Source: Coralloluteibacterium stylophorae (GTDB lineage: Bacteria > Pseudomonadota > Gammaproteobacteria > Xanthomonadales > Xanthomonadaceae). From it: a stretch of DNA of 64,000 nucleotides. The stretch spans positions 1 to 64,000 of the forward strand of contig NZ_JAGQFT020000013.1 in the NCBI RefSeq assembly GCF_018122625.2, given 5' to 3'. A program made the translations under genes and the position numbers. Below are positions 34,273 through 43,788 of this stretch, one piece after another. Each line of letters starts with the position of its first letter. Within the stretch, counting starts at the first letter, position 1. The notes below the pieces were generated by a model, which ran no database searches, was not told the origin of the DNA, and saw only the letters and a list, made by a program, of their open reading frames with translations.

Positions 34273-34389
34273 GCGCCGGCGGGCGCGCCGGCGACACCGG
34301 CGCGCCCGACCCCGGCGCCTGCGGAACGTGCGCGGGCCGCGGCGGCTATCCTCGGATCGCCGCGCCGCGCACGTTTCCCTGGAGCCCGC

Positions 34390-35433
34390 ATGCCCGCCCT
34401 GATCCCGATCCGCCGCACGCTCGCCCTCGTCCTGGCCATGGCCTGTGCGGGGGCATCCGCGCAGCAGGAGCCGCCGCCGGCGGAGGCAGGCGGCGCGCTC
34501 CATGCGGGCAATCCGGTCTTCCCCGGCTGCTATGCGGACCCCGAGGGCATCGTCATCGGCGACAGGTACTGGATCTATCCGACCTGGTCGGCGCCGTACG
34601 ACGAGCAGACCTTCTTCGATGCCTTCTCCTCGCCCGATCTCGTCGCCTGGACCAGGCACCCGCGCATCCTCGACAGGGAGGCGGTGAGCTGGGCGCGGCG
34701 GGCGATGTGGGCGCCGGCGATCGTGCCCAGGGACGGCCGCTACTACCTGTTCTTCGCTGCCAACGACATCCAGAGCAATGCGGAGATCGGCGGCATCGGC
34801 GTGGCCGTGGCCGACGACCCGGCGGGGCCGTTCCGCGACCTGCTGGGCGAGCCGCTGATCGGCAAGATCCACAACGGCGCGCAGCCGATCGACCAGTTCG
34901 TGTTCCGCGACGTCGACGGCCAGTACTACATGTACTACGGCGGCTGGTCGCACGCCAACGTGGTGCGGCTCAAGGACGACTTCACCGGGCTGGAGCCGTT
35001 CGCCGACGGCACGATCTTCAAGGAGATCACGCCGGAGGGCTACGTCGAAGGGCCTTTCATGTTCCGCCGCGACGGCAGGTACTACCTGATGTGGTCCGAA
35101 GGCGGCTGGGGCAGGCCCGACTATTCGGTCGCCTATGCGATCGCCGACGCGCCGACCGGGCCGTTCGAGCGCGTCGGCAAGGTGCTCGAGCAGGATCCGG
35201 AGGTGGCAACCGGCGCCGGCCACCACTCGGTGATCCACGTGCCCGGGGACGACGCTTGGTACATCGTCTACCACCGCCGCCCGCTGGGCGAGACCGCGGC
35301 CAACCACCGCGTAGTCAGCATCGACCGCATGCGGTTCGACGCCGACGGCCGCATCCTGCCGGTCACCCTCACCCATCGCGGCGTGGCCCGGCACCCGCTG
35401 CGCAGCGACGAGGCGGCCGGCGCCGTGCGCTGA
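34390..35433 (+). CDS. secreted GH43-like glycoside hydrolase
   Basis: A 347-residue protein with signal peptide (MPALIPIRRTLALVLAMACA, cleaved before QQEPP) and a five-bladed beta-propeller of the GH43/GH62-like clan. The catalytic base Asp50 is in CYADPEGIV, the pKa-modulating Asp in PIDQFVFRD and the general acid Glu in GYVEGPFMFRR. Exact sugar specificity (arabino-, xylo- or galactosyl) cannot be told. It follows the chitinase by 117 bases without an operator of its own, so may be read through from it. Confidence 0.88.
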   Translation: MPALIPIRRTLALVLAMACAGASAQQEPPPAEAGGALHAGNPVFPGCYADPEGIVIGDRYWIYPTWSAPYDEQTFFDAFSSPDLVAWTRHPRILDREAVSWARRAMWAPAIVPRDGRYYLFFAANDIQSNAEIGGIGVAVADDPAGPFRDLLGEPLIGKIHNGAQPIDQFVFRDVDGQYYMYYGGWSHANVVRLKDDFTGLEPFADGTIFKEITPEGYVEGPFMFRRDGRYYLMWSEGGWGRPDYSVAYAIADAPTGPFERVGKVLEQDPEVATGAGHHSVIHVPGDDAWYIVYHRRPLGETAANHRVVSIDRMRFDADGRILPVTLTHRGVARHPLRSDEAAGAVR

Positions 35434-35446
35434 TCCCGCCGCAGCG

Positions 35447-38161
35447 TCAGTCGGGGCGTTCGATCGGCAGGCTGACCAGGGCGACGCCGATGTCGTCCGG
35501 GTCGTTGCGGATGTCGAAGCCGAGGTGACGGCACATCGCGAGCATGTTGTCGTTCTCGCGCAGCACCTGGCCGGTGATCCGCGCCAGCCCGGCGCGGCGG
35601 GCCTGCGCGATCAGGCGCTGCATCAGTGCCCAACCCAGCCCCATGCCCTTCAGGTCCGAGCGCAGCAGGATCGCGTACTCGCCCTCGCGCGCGTCGCCGG
35701 CCGCCGATTCCGGATCGGCGTGGATCTGCGCGATGCCCAGCACCTCGTCGGCGTCGTCGACCGCGATGATCACGATCACCCGCGCGTAGTCGATCTGGGT
35801 CAGGCGGGCGATGAAGGTGCGACTGAAGTGCTTGACCGGCGCGAAGTAGCGCTGGCGGATGTCGTGCGGGTCGATGCGCTCGAAGAAGCGCCGCAGCCGC
35901 TCCTCGTCGTCGGGGCGAACCGCACGGGTGTGCACGCGCATGCCGCCGCGCAGGGCGAGGTCGCCCTCCAGCGCCTTGGGGTAGGGCTTGATCGCGAAGC
36001 GTGGATTGGTGGCGTCGGGCGAGGGCGGCGTGCCGGGATCGATGCGCACCCGTGCATCGAGCGCGAGCACGCCGTCGGCATCGGCCAGCAGCGGGTTGAT
36101 GTCGAGCTCGCGCACCTCCGGGATCTCGGCGCTGAGCTGGGCCAGCTTGACCAGCACCAGCGCCACCGCGTCGAGGTCCGCCGCGGGCCGGCCACGGAAC
36201 GCGCCGAGCAGCTTCGCCACCCGGGTGCGGCCGATCAGGTCGTGGGCCAGGCCCATGTGCAGGGGCGGCAGCGCCAGCGCGGTGTCGTCGACGACCTCCA
36301 CCGCAATGCCGCCGGCGCCGAACAGCACCACCGGCCCGAACACCTCGTCGTCGGCGAGCCCGGCGATCAGCTCGCGCGCCTGCGGGCGGCTGTGCATCGG
36401 CTGCACCAGCACGCCGGGCAGGCGCGCGTCCGGACGCCGCGCGGCCGCGCGGGCGAGGATCGCGGCGGCGGCGGCGTGCACGGCGTCGACGCTGTCGAGC
36501 CCGAGCACGACGCCGTCGACGTCGGACTTGTGCTGGATGTCGGGCGAATGGATCTTCACCGCCAGCGCCGCGTGCCGGGTGAACAGCGCCTCGGCATGCG
36601 CCGCGGCGGCCTCCGGCGTGGCGGCGAGGTGCACCGGCGGCATCGGGATGCCGTAGCAGCCCAGCAGCGCCTGCACCGCGGCCGGGTCGAGCCACTCCTC
36701 GCCGCGCGCCGCGGCGTCCGCGACCAGCGCGCGTGCGCGCCCGGTGTCCGCATCGAACTCCTCCGGCAGGGAGGGAGGGGTCGCCATCAGCTGTTCGATC
36801 GCCTGGCGGTAGCGCACCAGGTGCACGAAGCCGCGCACCGCGCCGGTGAGGGTGCGGTAGCTCGGCAGGTCGAAGGCGTCGAAGGGCGCGCGCGTGTCCG
36901 GCATCTCGCCCAGCCAGCAGGCCAGCACCGGTTTGGGCTCGCGCTGTGCGCGCCGGCGCGCATCGACGTGCTCGGCGACGCGCTCGGCCAGCTCGACCGG
37001 CGAGACCAGGGCGGTCGGCGTGTGGATGACGAACAGCCCGTCGTTGGCCGGATCGTCGTAGAGGATGTCGATGGCGGCGAGGTAGCGCTCGATGTCGGCA
37101 TCGCCGCCGATGTCGACCGGATTGCCGCGCGACCAGGTCGGCGGCAGCGCCGCGTCCAAGGCGGCGGTGGCGGCGTCGGAGAGGTCCGCGGCGACGCCGC
37201 CGAGGTCCAGGAGGCGATCGATCGCGAGGATGCCGACGCCGCCGCCGTTGGTGAGGATGGCCAGGCGCTGGCCGTCGATCGGGCGCAGGTGCGAGAGCGT
37301 GTTGGCGGCGGCGAACAGTTCCTCGAGGTCGTTCACGCGCAGCAGGCCGGCACGGCGGATGGCCGCGTCGTAGACGGCATCGCGGCCGGCCAGGGCGCCG
37401 GTGTGCGAGGCGGCCGCGCGCGCGCCGGCGGCGTGGCGGCCGGCCTTGACCACGATCACCGGCTTGGCGCGCGCCGCCGCGCGCGCCGCCGACAGGAAGC
37501 GTCGCGCGTCGCCCACCGATTCCATGTACAGCAGGATGGCGCGGGTGCCCGGGTCGGTCGCGAAGTGGTCGAGCAGCTCGCCGAGGTCGACATCGGCCAT
37601 GTCGCCCAGCGAGACGATGCCGGAGAAGCCGATCCGCCGCGCATTGGCCCATTCCACCGTGGCGGTGACGATGGCGCCGGACTGGGCGAGCAGGGCGAGG
37701 TCGCCCGGTTGCGCCGGGCTGGCGGCGAAGCTGGCGTTGACCCGGTGTCGCGGCGACAGCACGCCGAGGCAGTTCGGGCCGACCAGGCGCAGCCCGTGGC
37801 GGCGCGCGGTGGTGGCGATGCGTTCGCGGACCGACCCGGGGCCGTGGCCGAGCCCGGCGGTGATGACCACCGCGACCGTGACCCCGGCGCGGCCGGCATC
37901 CTCGATCACCTGCTCGACGTGCCGCGGCGGCACGGTGACCACGACGAGGTCGGGCACGTGGTCGAGGTCGCGCAGGCGGCGCACGGTGGCGTGGCCGTCG
38001 ATCTCCTCATGCCGCGGCGTGACCACCGACAGCGTGCCGGCGAACCCGGCCACGCGCAGGTTCTCGGCGATGACCCGACCAAGGCTGCGCTCGCGGGGGC
38101 TGCCGCCGCAGACGGCGATGGCACGGGGGCGGAACAGCGCGTCGAGGCCGGTACGGTGCAT
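35447..38161 (-). CDS. protein lysine acetyltransferase of the PatZ type (acyl-CoA synthetase-like plus GNAT)
   Basis: A 904-residue fusion: an ADP-forming acyl-CoA-synthetase-like CoA-binding part (about residues 5-130, RPRAIAVCGGSPRERSLGRV), ligase domains with GPNCLGVLS and the phospho-His loop ASHTGALAG, an ATP-grasp domain (about 485-700, VKIHSPDIQHKSDVDGVVLG) and a C-terminal GNAT domain (about 730-895, LLRSDLKGMGLGWALMQRL). Enzymes with this order acetylate and silence acetyl-CoA synthetase. The GTAC-GG context supports ATG at 38161. Convergent with GH43, 13 bases apart. Whether the synthetase half is still catalytic is unclear, though its His is present. Confidence 0.92.
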   Translation of the reverse strand: MHRTGLDALFRPRAIAVCGGSPRERSLGRVIAENLRVAGFAGTLSVVTPRHEEIDGHATVRRLRDLDHVPDLVVVTVPPRHVEQVIEDAGRAGVTVAVVITAGLGHGPGSVRERIATTARRHGLRLVGPNCLGVLSPRHRVNASFAASPAQPGDLALLAQSGAIVTATVEWANARRIGFSGIVSLGDMADVDLGELLDHFATDPGTRAILLYMESVGDARRFLSAARAAARAKPVIVVKAGRHAAGARAAASHTGALAGRDAVYDAAIRRAGLLRVNDLEELFAAANTLSHLRPIDGQRLAILTNGGGVGILAIDRLLDLGGVAADLSDAATAALDAALPPTWSRGNPVDIGGDADIERYLAAIDILYDDPANDGLFVIHTPTALVSPVELAERVAEHVDARRRAQREPKPVLACWLGEMPDTRAPFDAFDLPSYRTLTGAVRGFVHLVRYRQAIEQLMATPPSLPEEFDADTGRARALVADAAARGEEWLDPAAVQALLGCYGIPMPPVHLAATPEAAAAHAEALFTRHAALAVKIHSPDIQHKSDVDGVVLGLDSVDAVHAAAAAILARAAARRPDARLPGVLVQPMHSRPQARELIAGLADDEVFGPVVLFGAGGIAVEVVDDTALALPPLHMGLAHDLIGRTRVAKLLGAFRGRPAADLDAVALVLVKLAQLSAEIPEVRELDINPLLADADGVLALDARVRIDPGTPPSPDATNPRFAIKPYPKALEGDLALRGGMRVHTRAVRPDDEERLRRFFERIDPHDIRQRYFAPVKHFSRTFIARLTQIDYARVIVIIAVDDADEVLGIAQIHADPESAAGDAREGEYAILLRSDLKGMGLGWALMQRLIAQARRAGLARITGQVLRENDNMLAMCRHLGFDIRNDPDDIGVALVSLPIERPD

Positions 38162-38296
38162 GGGCGGTCCAGGCGGGGCGCGTCCATCTTGGCCGCCGCC
38201 GCCCGCGCTGTCAGCCCGCGCCGCGGCATCGCCGTTCAAGCCTTCCTTACCCGTCGGCGGGCAGGATGCGCGTTTGCGAACCCGAGGAGCACGTCC

Positions 38297-38641
38297 ATGA
38301 GGATCCGCCCCCTGGCGCTGGCCGCGCTGTGCATCCTGGCCGCCGCCCCGGCCGCGGCGCGCGAGTACCCGGCCGACGAGCTGCGCGACCTGGTCGACGC
38401 CGGCACGCCGCCCGCGGCGGGCGAGGCCGAGACCGTGCGCGAGGAGCCGATGGCGTTCGAGGCCTGCGTCGCCAGCAAGAAGCGGGTGCTGGACGCGGCG
38501 CGTGCGGATTATCCGGTGGTCGAGGTGCTGCGTTCGCCGGGCGCCGAGATCGACGCGCTGTGGAGCGCCGACGGGGTGGTCCGGATCAACTGCAGCCGCG
38601 CCAGCGGCACGATGACGATCACCAGGGCGCCGTACCGCTGA
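38297..38641 (+). CDS. small secreted protein, unknown
   Basis: A 114-residue protein with signal peptide (MRIRPLALAALCILAAAPAA, cleaved near residue 21) and a mature domain containing two Cys (EACVASKK and RINCSRAS) that could form a disulfide. GAGGAG lies upstream of the ATG. No family recognised. Confidence 0.65.
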   Translation: MRIRPLALAALCILAAAPAAAREYPADELRDLVDAGTPPAAGEAETVREEPMAFEACVASKKRVLDAARADYPVVEVLRSPGAEIDALWSADGVVRINCSRASGTMTITRAPYR

Positions 38642-38660
38642 TTCCGGAGAACAGGAATCG

Positions 38661-38689
38661 TTTACAGGTAGGAATGGGTTTCGTTAAAT
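38661..38689 (+). promoter_or_regulatory. sigma-70-like promoter before the DUF3649 operon
   Basis: TTTACA (38661-38666), 17-base spacer and TTAAAT (38684-38689) in the only A+T-rich patch of the 209-base gap. It leaves a leader of about 155 bases. No convincing Fur box was found, although iron control is expected for this operon. Confidence 0.4.
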
Positions 38690-38850
38690 AGCCGGACCGC
38701 ATCGCGCGAGGGGCCTGCCGCAAGTCGGCCGGGTCGCGCGCGCCACCGCCGTCCGGAGCCCGCCGTGTCCGTCTTCGTCGCTTTCCGCAGGATGTCGCCG
38801 GCCCCGCCGGGGCGACCGCGCGTCGTCGCCACCGCCGCGGGAGCGCGGCG

Positions 38851-39174
38851 ATGAGCGCGACGGCTGCGCCCGGGATCGCCCGCCGCCGGCCGGCCACCAC
38901 CCGCTGGGGCGTGGCCGCGCGCGTGGTGGCGGCCTTCGTGGCCGGGTACTTCGTCGCCTGGGGCGCGACCGCGTTCCTGGTGCTGGTCCTGCCGATGGGC
39001 CGCGCCGATCGCGTGGTCACCGCCAGCCTGCTCTCGTTCGCGGTGTGGTGCGCGGCCGCGCTCTACGCCTTCGGTGCGCGCACGACCTGGCGTGCCTGGT
39101 GGGTGCTGCTGGCGCTCGGCGTCGGCACCAATGCGCTCGCCTACGGCTTCGCCGGTCTGGCGGCCCGGCCCTGA
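38851..39174 (+). CDS. DUF3649 membrane protein
   Basis: A 107-residue protein with three hydrophobic helices (about residues 23-48, 58-76 and 82-103), of the DUF3649 type found at the head of DUF3649-PepSY-DUF3325 operons. These operons accompany iron-siderophore uptake genes. It precedes the PepSY gene by ten bases. No receptor gene follows here. Confidence 0.8.
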   Translation: MSATAAPGIARRRPATTRWGVAARVVAAFVAGYFVAWGATAFLVLVLPMGRADRVVTASLLSFAVWCAAALYAFGARTTWRAWWVLLALGVGTNALAYGFAGLAARP

Positions 39175-39184
39175 GGGATCTGCG

Positions 39185-40729
39185 ATGAAGAACAGCCTCA
39201 CCCAGAGCATGGCGTGGCTGCACACCTGGTCGGGCCTGCTGATCGGCTGGCTGCTGTTCGTCATCTTCGTCGGCGGCACCATCGCCTGCTTCGACACCGA
39301 ACTCGACCGCTGGACCCGTCCCGGGATCCCGGCCGGGGTCGAGGCCGACCCGGACTACGACGCGGTGATCGCCCGTCTCGAGCGCGAGGACCCGTCGGCG
39401 CACGTCTGGTACGTGTATGCGCCGCACGAGCGCTATCCGGCGATCAAGGCCGGCGGCTGGGACGTCGGCCGCACCTTCTCCACACGGAGCTTCGACCCCG
39501 CGACCGGCGAGCCGCTGCCGGAGAGTGCGGGCGGGGAGTTCTTCTTCGAGCTGCACTACGACCTGCACGCGGGCACCGTCGGCATGTACATCGTCGGCAT
39601 CGCCGGCATGGCGATGCTGGTGGCGATCGTCAGCGGCGTGATCATCCACCGCCGCATCTTCAAGGACTTCTTCACCTTCCGGCCGCGGGCCGGTGGCCAG
39701 CGCGCCTGGCTCGACGGGCACAACCTGACCGCCGTGCTCGGCCTGCCGTTCCATCTGATGATCGCCTACACCGGGGTGGCGATCTTCGTCGCCTCCTACA
39801 TGCTCGCCGGCCTGCACCTGGTCTACAACATGGATGCCGAGGCGTTCTACGACGAGGTCGCGCCGCATCCGCACCGCGAGGAGGTGCATCGCCCGCTGGA
39901 GACGCGCGCGCCGCTGGCGCCGATGCTCGCCGACGCGCGCGAGCGGCTCGGAGGCGAGCCCTGGCTGCTCGCGGTCGAGCACCCCGGCGACGCCTCCAGC
40001 GTGGTCAGCATCGGCCTCGACCATTCGCGCCACGTCGCCTGGAACCACCGCACCGCCTACTACGACGGCGCCACCGGCGCGTTCATGGCGGTGGGACCGG
40101 AGCCGGGCGCCGCCTACCACGCCTACCAGTTCCTCGGCGGCCTGCACATGGTGCAGTTCGGGTCGGCCGCGTACCGCTGGCTCTACTTCGTGCTCGGCCT
40201 CGCCGGTTGCGTGATGATCGCCAGCGGCCTGCAGGTCTGGCTGGAGAAGCGTGCGCGACAGGTCGCGGCGGCCGGCGCGCTGTCGGGCTACGGGCTGGTC
40301 CGCGTGCTCAACGCCGGCGTGGTCGGCGGCATGCCGCTGGCGAGCGTGGCGATGCTGTGGGCGAACCGGCTGCTGCCGATGGATCTGGCCGGCCGCAGTG
40401 CGTGGGAAATCCGCGCCTTCGTCGCCGCCTGGCTGCTGGCGGCGGCGTGGGCGGTGGCCGGCGTGCGCAGTCCGCGGCGCGCCTGGCGCGGCCTGTTCGG
40501 CGCCACCGCCATCCTGCTGTGCGGCCTGCCGGTGCTGAACCTCCTCACGAGCCGCGACAGCCACCTCGGCGCGACCCTCGCCCGCGGCGACTGGGCGCTG
40601 GCGGCGGTCGATCTCACCGCGCTCGCGCTGGGCCTGGTCTTCGCCCTCGTCACCTGGCGCAGCGGGCGCCGCGCCGGGGTCGCTGCCGCCGGGGACGGTG
40701 CGATGCGCACCGCGGCAGGCGCGCGGTGA
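39185..40729 (+). CDS. PepSY-associated transmembrane protein (iron-reductase-like)
   Basis: A 514-residue membrane protein. An N-terminal helix with SMAWLHTWSGLLIGWLLF, a large periplasmic PepSY region, FELHYDLHAGTVGMYIVG, HNLTAVLGLPFHLMIAYTGV and YQFLGGLHMVQFG provide paired His residues that could bind heme, plus about seven helices in all. This family (PiuB/FoxB/FhuF-like PepSY reductases) is thought to reduce ferric siderophores at the inner membrane. The stop overlaps the GTG of the DUF3325 gene, so they are coupled. Confidence 0.88.
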   Translation: MKNSLTQSMAWLHTWSGLLIGWLLFVIFVGGTIACFDTELDRWTRPGIPAGVEADPDYDAVIARLEREDPSAHVWYVYAPHERYPAIKAGGWDVGRTFSTRSFDPATGEPLPESAGGEFFFELHYDLHAGTVGMYIVGIAGMAMLVAIVSGVIIHRRIFKDFFTFRPRAGGQRAWLDGHNLTAVLGLPFHLMIAYTGVAIFVASYMLAGLHLVYNMDAEAFYDEVAPHPHREEVHRPLETRAPLAPMLADARERLGGEPWLLAVEHPGDASSVVSIGLDHSRHVAWNHRTAYYDGATGAFMAVGPEPGAAYHAYQFLGGLHMVQFGSAAYRWLYFVLGLAGCVMIASGLQVWLEKRARQVAAAGALSGYGLVRVLNAGVVGGMPLASVAMLWANRLLPMDLAGRSAWEIRAFVAAWLLAAAWAVAGVRSPRRAWRGLFGATAILLCGLPVLNLLTSRDSHLGATLARGDWALAAVDLTALALGLVFALVTWRSGRRAGVAAAGDGAMRTAAGAR

Positions 40730-41064
40730 GCGGCATCGTCCCGCTCCTTCTCGCGCTCTGCTATGCCGGATGGTGCCTGCTCGCGCTCGGCATGGAGCGG
40801 CACCATCGCGATGCCTTCGGCAGCGCGCCGCCGCGCAGGCGTCGGCGTCTCCTGCGCGGCGGCGGCTGGCTGCTGCTGACGCTGGCGTTCACGACAGGCA
40901 TCGCGGCGCGCGGCTGGGAGTTCGGCCCCGTCGCCTGGGCCTGCGCACTGATGCTCGCCGGCCTGGCGTGGGTCCTGCTGCTCGCGCTCGCGCCGAAGGC
41001 GGCGCGCTGGCTGGCGGTCGCGGCGCCGCTGCTGGCGGCCGGCACTGCGCTGCTGGCGGCCTGA
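40726..41064 (+). CDS. DUF3325 membrane protein
   Basis: A 112-residue protein with three helices (about residues 4-20, 46-63 and 67-108), starting at a GTG that overlaps the previous stop (GTGA, 40726-40729). Third gene of the typical DUF3649-PepSY-DUF3325 set; its basic loop MERHHRDAFGSAPPRRRRRL faces the cytosol by the positive-inside rule. Confidence 0.78.
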   Translation: MSGIVPLLLALCYAGWCLLALGMERHHRDAFGSAPPRRRRRLLRGGGWLLLTLAFTTGIAARGWEFGPVAWACALMLAGLAWVLLLALAPKAARWLAVAAPLLAAGTALLAA

Positions 41065-41075
41065 GCCGGGGGCGC

Positions 41076-41480
41076 TCAGCCCGCGTCCGCGCCGAATTGG
41101 GCGAAGGTGACGAAGTGCCCGCCGGGTTCGCGCACGCCGATCTCCTCGGCGCCGTAGAAGGTGCGATGGCGGGGCATCACGATCTCGCCCTCGTCCAGCA
41201 CCGCGGCCACCGCATCGAGGTCCGCGACCTCGACGAACAGCGCGCTGCGCCCGGCCCCGATCGCGATGCCGGTGGCATGCGGATCGGCGGCCAGCGCGGC
41301 GTGCGTCTGCAGCATCACCTCGATGCCGTCGCGCATGAGGATCACGAAGGCGAGGCCGGCATCGCCGGGCACCTCGGCGGTGCGCGCGAAGCCGAGCCGG
41401 GCTTCCCAGAACGGCAGGCAGGGCTCGATGGCCTCGACGTAGAGCACGGGCGTGGACTTCAGCAGGCGGACGGCGGACAT
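41076..41480 (-). CDS. VOC-superfamily protein
   Basis: A 134-residue glyoxalase-fold protein: module one from TPVLYVEAIEPCLPFWEARL, module two from GRSALFVEVADLDAVAAVLD, ending with REPGGHFVTFAQF, which carries the usual metal- or substrate-side residues. It is transcribed in the same direction as the AraC gene, 67 bases downstream of it, and may be its target. Confidence 0.85.
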   Translation of the reverse strand: MSAVRLLKSTPVLYVEAIEPCLPFWEARLGFARTAEVPGDAGLAFVILMRDGIEVMLQTHAALAADPHATGIAIGAGRSALFVEVADLDAVAAVLDEGEIVMPRHRTFYGAEEIGVREPGGHFVTFAQFGADAG

Positions 41481-41547
41481 GGCGACACTCGCGTGGAGGA
41501 GGGCGCAGTCTGCGCGCGTCGGCGCCGGCCGCGATTGAACGGATGCG

Positions 41548-42276
41548 TCAGCCCGGCCAGCGGCCCGGGGTCAGCCCGCTGAAGCGGGCGAACTCGCGGA
41601 TGAAGTGCGCCTGGTCGGCATAGCCGGCGTCGAGCGCGACATGGGCATGGGCGCGGCCGCCGCCGTCGAGCAGCCGGCGCGCGCGCTCGAAGCGCAGCCA
41701 GCGCAGGTGCTGCACCGGCGACACGCCCAGCGTCGCCTCGAAGCGTCGCTCGAGCGTGCGCCGTCCGACACCGGCCGCGGCGGCCAGTGCCTCGACCCGC
41801 GGCAGGCGCGGCATGGCCTCGAGCCCGGCCAGGAGCGCGAGCATGGCGTGGTCGGGCGCGAGCGCCGGCAGCGCCCCGGCGATGCTGCGCCACACGACCC
41901 GGCTGCGTGCCTCGAATCCCGTCGTATCGGCCAGCGCCTGCAGCGGGACCTGCCAGGCACGTGGCCGCAGCGCATCGAGGGCCGCGTCGCCGTCGGTGAG
42001 CAGTCCCAGCGGCGCGCCGAGCAGGGGCGCCAGCCCGCCCGGCGCGAAGCGGATGCCGAAGCGCACGCTGCCGGGCGCCACCGGGACGAGGCGGGCGCGG
42101 GTCATGGTGCCGATCCAGCGCGCGCGGAGCGTGGGCTCGAATTCGAGCAGCAGGTCCGCGCAGCCGTCCGGCAGCACCCGCACCGGCGCGGGTGCGGCGG
42201 CGTCCGCGCGCGAGGTCCAGCAGCAGCGCACGAGGTGTGCGAGCGCGGGCGGTGCGGGCGCCTCGCGATAGCTCAC
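41548..42276 (-). CDS. AraC-family transcriptional regulator
   Basis: A 242-residue regulator with an N-terminal DUF6597-type sensing domain (PALAHLVRCCW, VLPDGCADLLLEF) and a C-terminal AraC DNA-binding domain with two helix-turn-helix units (EALAAAAGVGRRTLERRFEA and VALDAGYADQAHFIREFARF). The ligand is unknown. It starts 13 bases after the rlmJ stop and reads toward the VOC gene. Confidence 0.9.
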   Translation of the reverse strand: MSYREAPAPPALAHLVRCCWTSRADAAAPAPVRVLPDGCADLLLEFEPTLRARWIGTMTRARLVPVAPGSVRFGIRFAPGGLAPLLGAPLGLLTDGDAALDALRPRAWQVPLQALADTTGFEARSRVVWRSIAGALPALAPDHAMLALLAGLEAMPRLPRVEALAAAAGVGRRTLERRFEATLGVSPVQHLRWLRFERARRLLDGGGRAHAHVALDAGYADQAHFIREFARFSGLTPGRWPG

Positions 42277-42289
42277 CGGCGCGGGTCCG

Positions 42290-43135
42290 TCACTCGGGTT
42301 GCTTCAGCCAGTCGACGCGCGAATGCGCACCGGCCTCGCCCAGCTCGCGTGCCAGCCACGGCAGCGCCGGGGCGAGCGCCATGTCCAGCTGCCACGGCAC
42401 GTTGAACACCAGCATGCCGCTGCCGTTCATGCGCAGCGGCGAGTCGCCGCCGTGGACCACCAGCTCCGCACGCAGGATCGACTTCGCCGGCAGCGTCGCC
42501 ATGCGCCGGAACACCGGCTTCAGCACGCGTGCGTCCTTGATCGGATACCACAGCGCGAAGCAGCCCTGCGGCCAGCGGGCCAGGCCTTCGGCCAGCGCCT
42601 TGCGCACCGCGTCGAACTCGGCGAGCTGGTTCTCGTAGGGCGGGTCGATCAGCACCACGCCGCGCTTCTCCTGCGGCGGGGTGAGCGCTTTGATCGCGCC
42701 GTAGCCGTCGCGCGCGTGCACGCCGACGCGGCGGTCGCCGGCGAACAGGCTGCGCAACGCCTCGGCCTCCTCCACCTGCAGCTCGCAGCAGGCCAGGCGG
42801 TCCTGGCCGCGCAGCACCTGCGCGGCGAGCAGCGGCGAGCCGGGGTAGTGGTGCAGGCGACCGTCGGGGTTGGCCTTCTGGATCAGTGCGCGGTAGCGCG
42901 CCACCGCCGGCGGCAGGCCGCGGGTGATCGGGAACAGCCGGCCGATGCCGCCGGCCGCCTCGTCGGTACGCAGCGCCTCGCCGCGGTCGAGCGGGTAGTG
43001 CCCGCGCCCGGCGTGGGTATCGAGGACGAAGCAGGGCGTGTCCTTGCGCACCAGCGCATCGAGGATGGCCAGCAGCACGACGTGCTTGAGCACGTCGGCA
43101 TGGTTGCCGGCATGGAAGGCGTGGCGGTAGTTCAT
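42290..43135 (-). CDS. rlmJ: 23S rRNA (adenine(2030)-N6)-methyltransferase
   Basis: A 281-residue RlmJ. The family start MNYRHAFHAGNHADVLKHVV, the SAM-binding DTHAGRGHY and the catalytic IDPPYE (about residue 165) are all present, and length equals E. coli RlmJ (280). It modifies A2030 of 23S rRNA. It is the second rRNA methyltransferase in the window, unlinked to rlmKL. Confidence 0.96.
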   Translation of the reverse strand: MNYRHAFHAGNHADVLKHVVLLAILDALVRKDTPCFVLDTHAGRGHYPLDRGEALRTDEAAGGIGRLFPITRGLPPAVARYRALIQKANPDGRLHHYPGSPLLAAQVLRGQDRLACCELQVEEAEALRSLFAGDRRVGVHARDGYGAIKALTPPQEKRGVVLIDPPYENQLAEFDAVRKALAEGLARWPQGCFALWYPIKDARVLKPVFRRMATLPAKSILRAELVVHGGDSPLRMNGSGMLVFNVPWQLDMALAPALPWLARELGEAGAHSRVDWLKQPE

Positions 43136-43287
43136 CGCGGCAGTGTACGGGCTGCGCGCCGTGCGGCGCGGCGATTTCCTACCCGCCGGCGGGCGCCGGC
43201 CGGCGGCGCAGAGCGTGCGGGCATGCCGAGGATGGGGTGCCGGCATCCTCGTCGCCGGCGCATCCCACCAGTGCAAGGAGAGCACGC

Positions 43288-43788
43288 ATGAACGTCCGTT
43301 CCATCCTCGTCGCGGCGACCCTCGCCGCCGGCGCCGCCGGCGCCGCCACGTCCGGCGCCCACGCCATCGCCCCGCTGCCCGCCACCGGCGACTACGTCGA
43401 CGCCTCTGCCTGGCTGCAGACCGACGACGACGTCAACGCCTGGTACGACATCGTCTTCGGCCTGCGCGACGGCTTCGACGACATCTGCGGCGACACCTTC
43501 TGCGAAGGCGAGTACAGCAACATCGAGTCCCTGCGCTTCCGCTGCTCGGTCGACGCCGGCAGCGGCGTGCTCGGCGAATGCGTGTGGGTGTTCGCCGCCA
43601 GCAACGAGGAGGTGCACCCGGCGCGCGGCCGCATCCTGGTCGACGCGCGGAGCTGGCGCTGCCGACTGCCGCTGGCGGCGGGGACCACGATGGACGAGCT
43701 GCTCGCCGCGCTGGCGGACGATCCGCTGTATGCGCCGCTGCCGCGTGGGGCCGTCACGATCTACGACGGCCTCGGCGACTGCCTCTAG
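43288..43788 (+). CDS. secreted cysteine-containing protein, unknown
   Basis: A 166-residue protein with a signal peptide (MNVRSILVAATLAAGAAGAA) and six Cys in the mature part (DDICGDTFCEGEYS, FRCSVDAGSGVLGECVWVF, WRCRLPL, GDCL), suggesting three disulfides and a periplasmic or extracellular place. AAGGAG lies seven bases before the ATG. No family recognised. Confidence 0.7.
   Translation: MNVRSILVAATLAAGAAGAATSGAHAIAPLPATGDYVDASAWLQTDDDVNAWYDIVFGLRDGFDDICGDTFCEGEYSNIESLRFRCSVDAGSGVLGECVWVFAASNEEVHPARGRILVDARSWRCRLPLAAGTTMDELLAALADDPLYAPLPRGAVTIYDGLGDCL

Noticed and set aside
35525-38641. 1038-codon open frame opposite the PatZ-like gene
   Set aside because: Antisense shadow; its end also holds the real small secreted gene in the same frame (start 38297), which makes it look longer.
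38642-38850. Fur box before the DUF3649-PepSY-DUF3325 operon
   Set aside because: The A+T-rich patch looks promoter-like but does not match the GATAATGATAATCATTATC pattern well enough.
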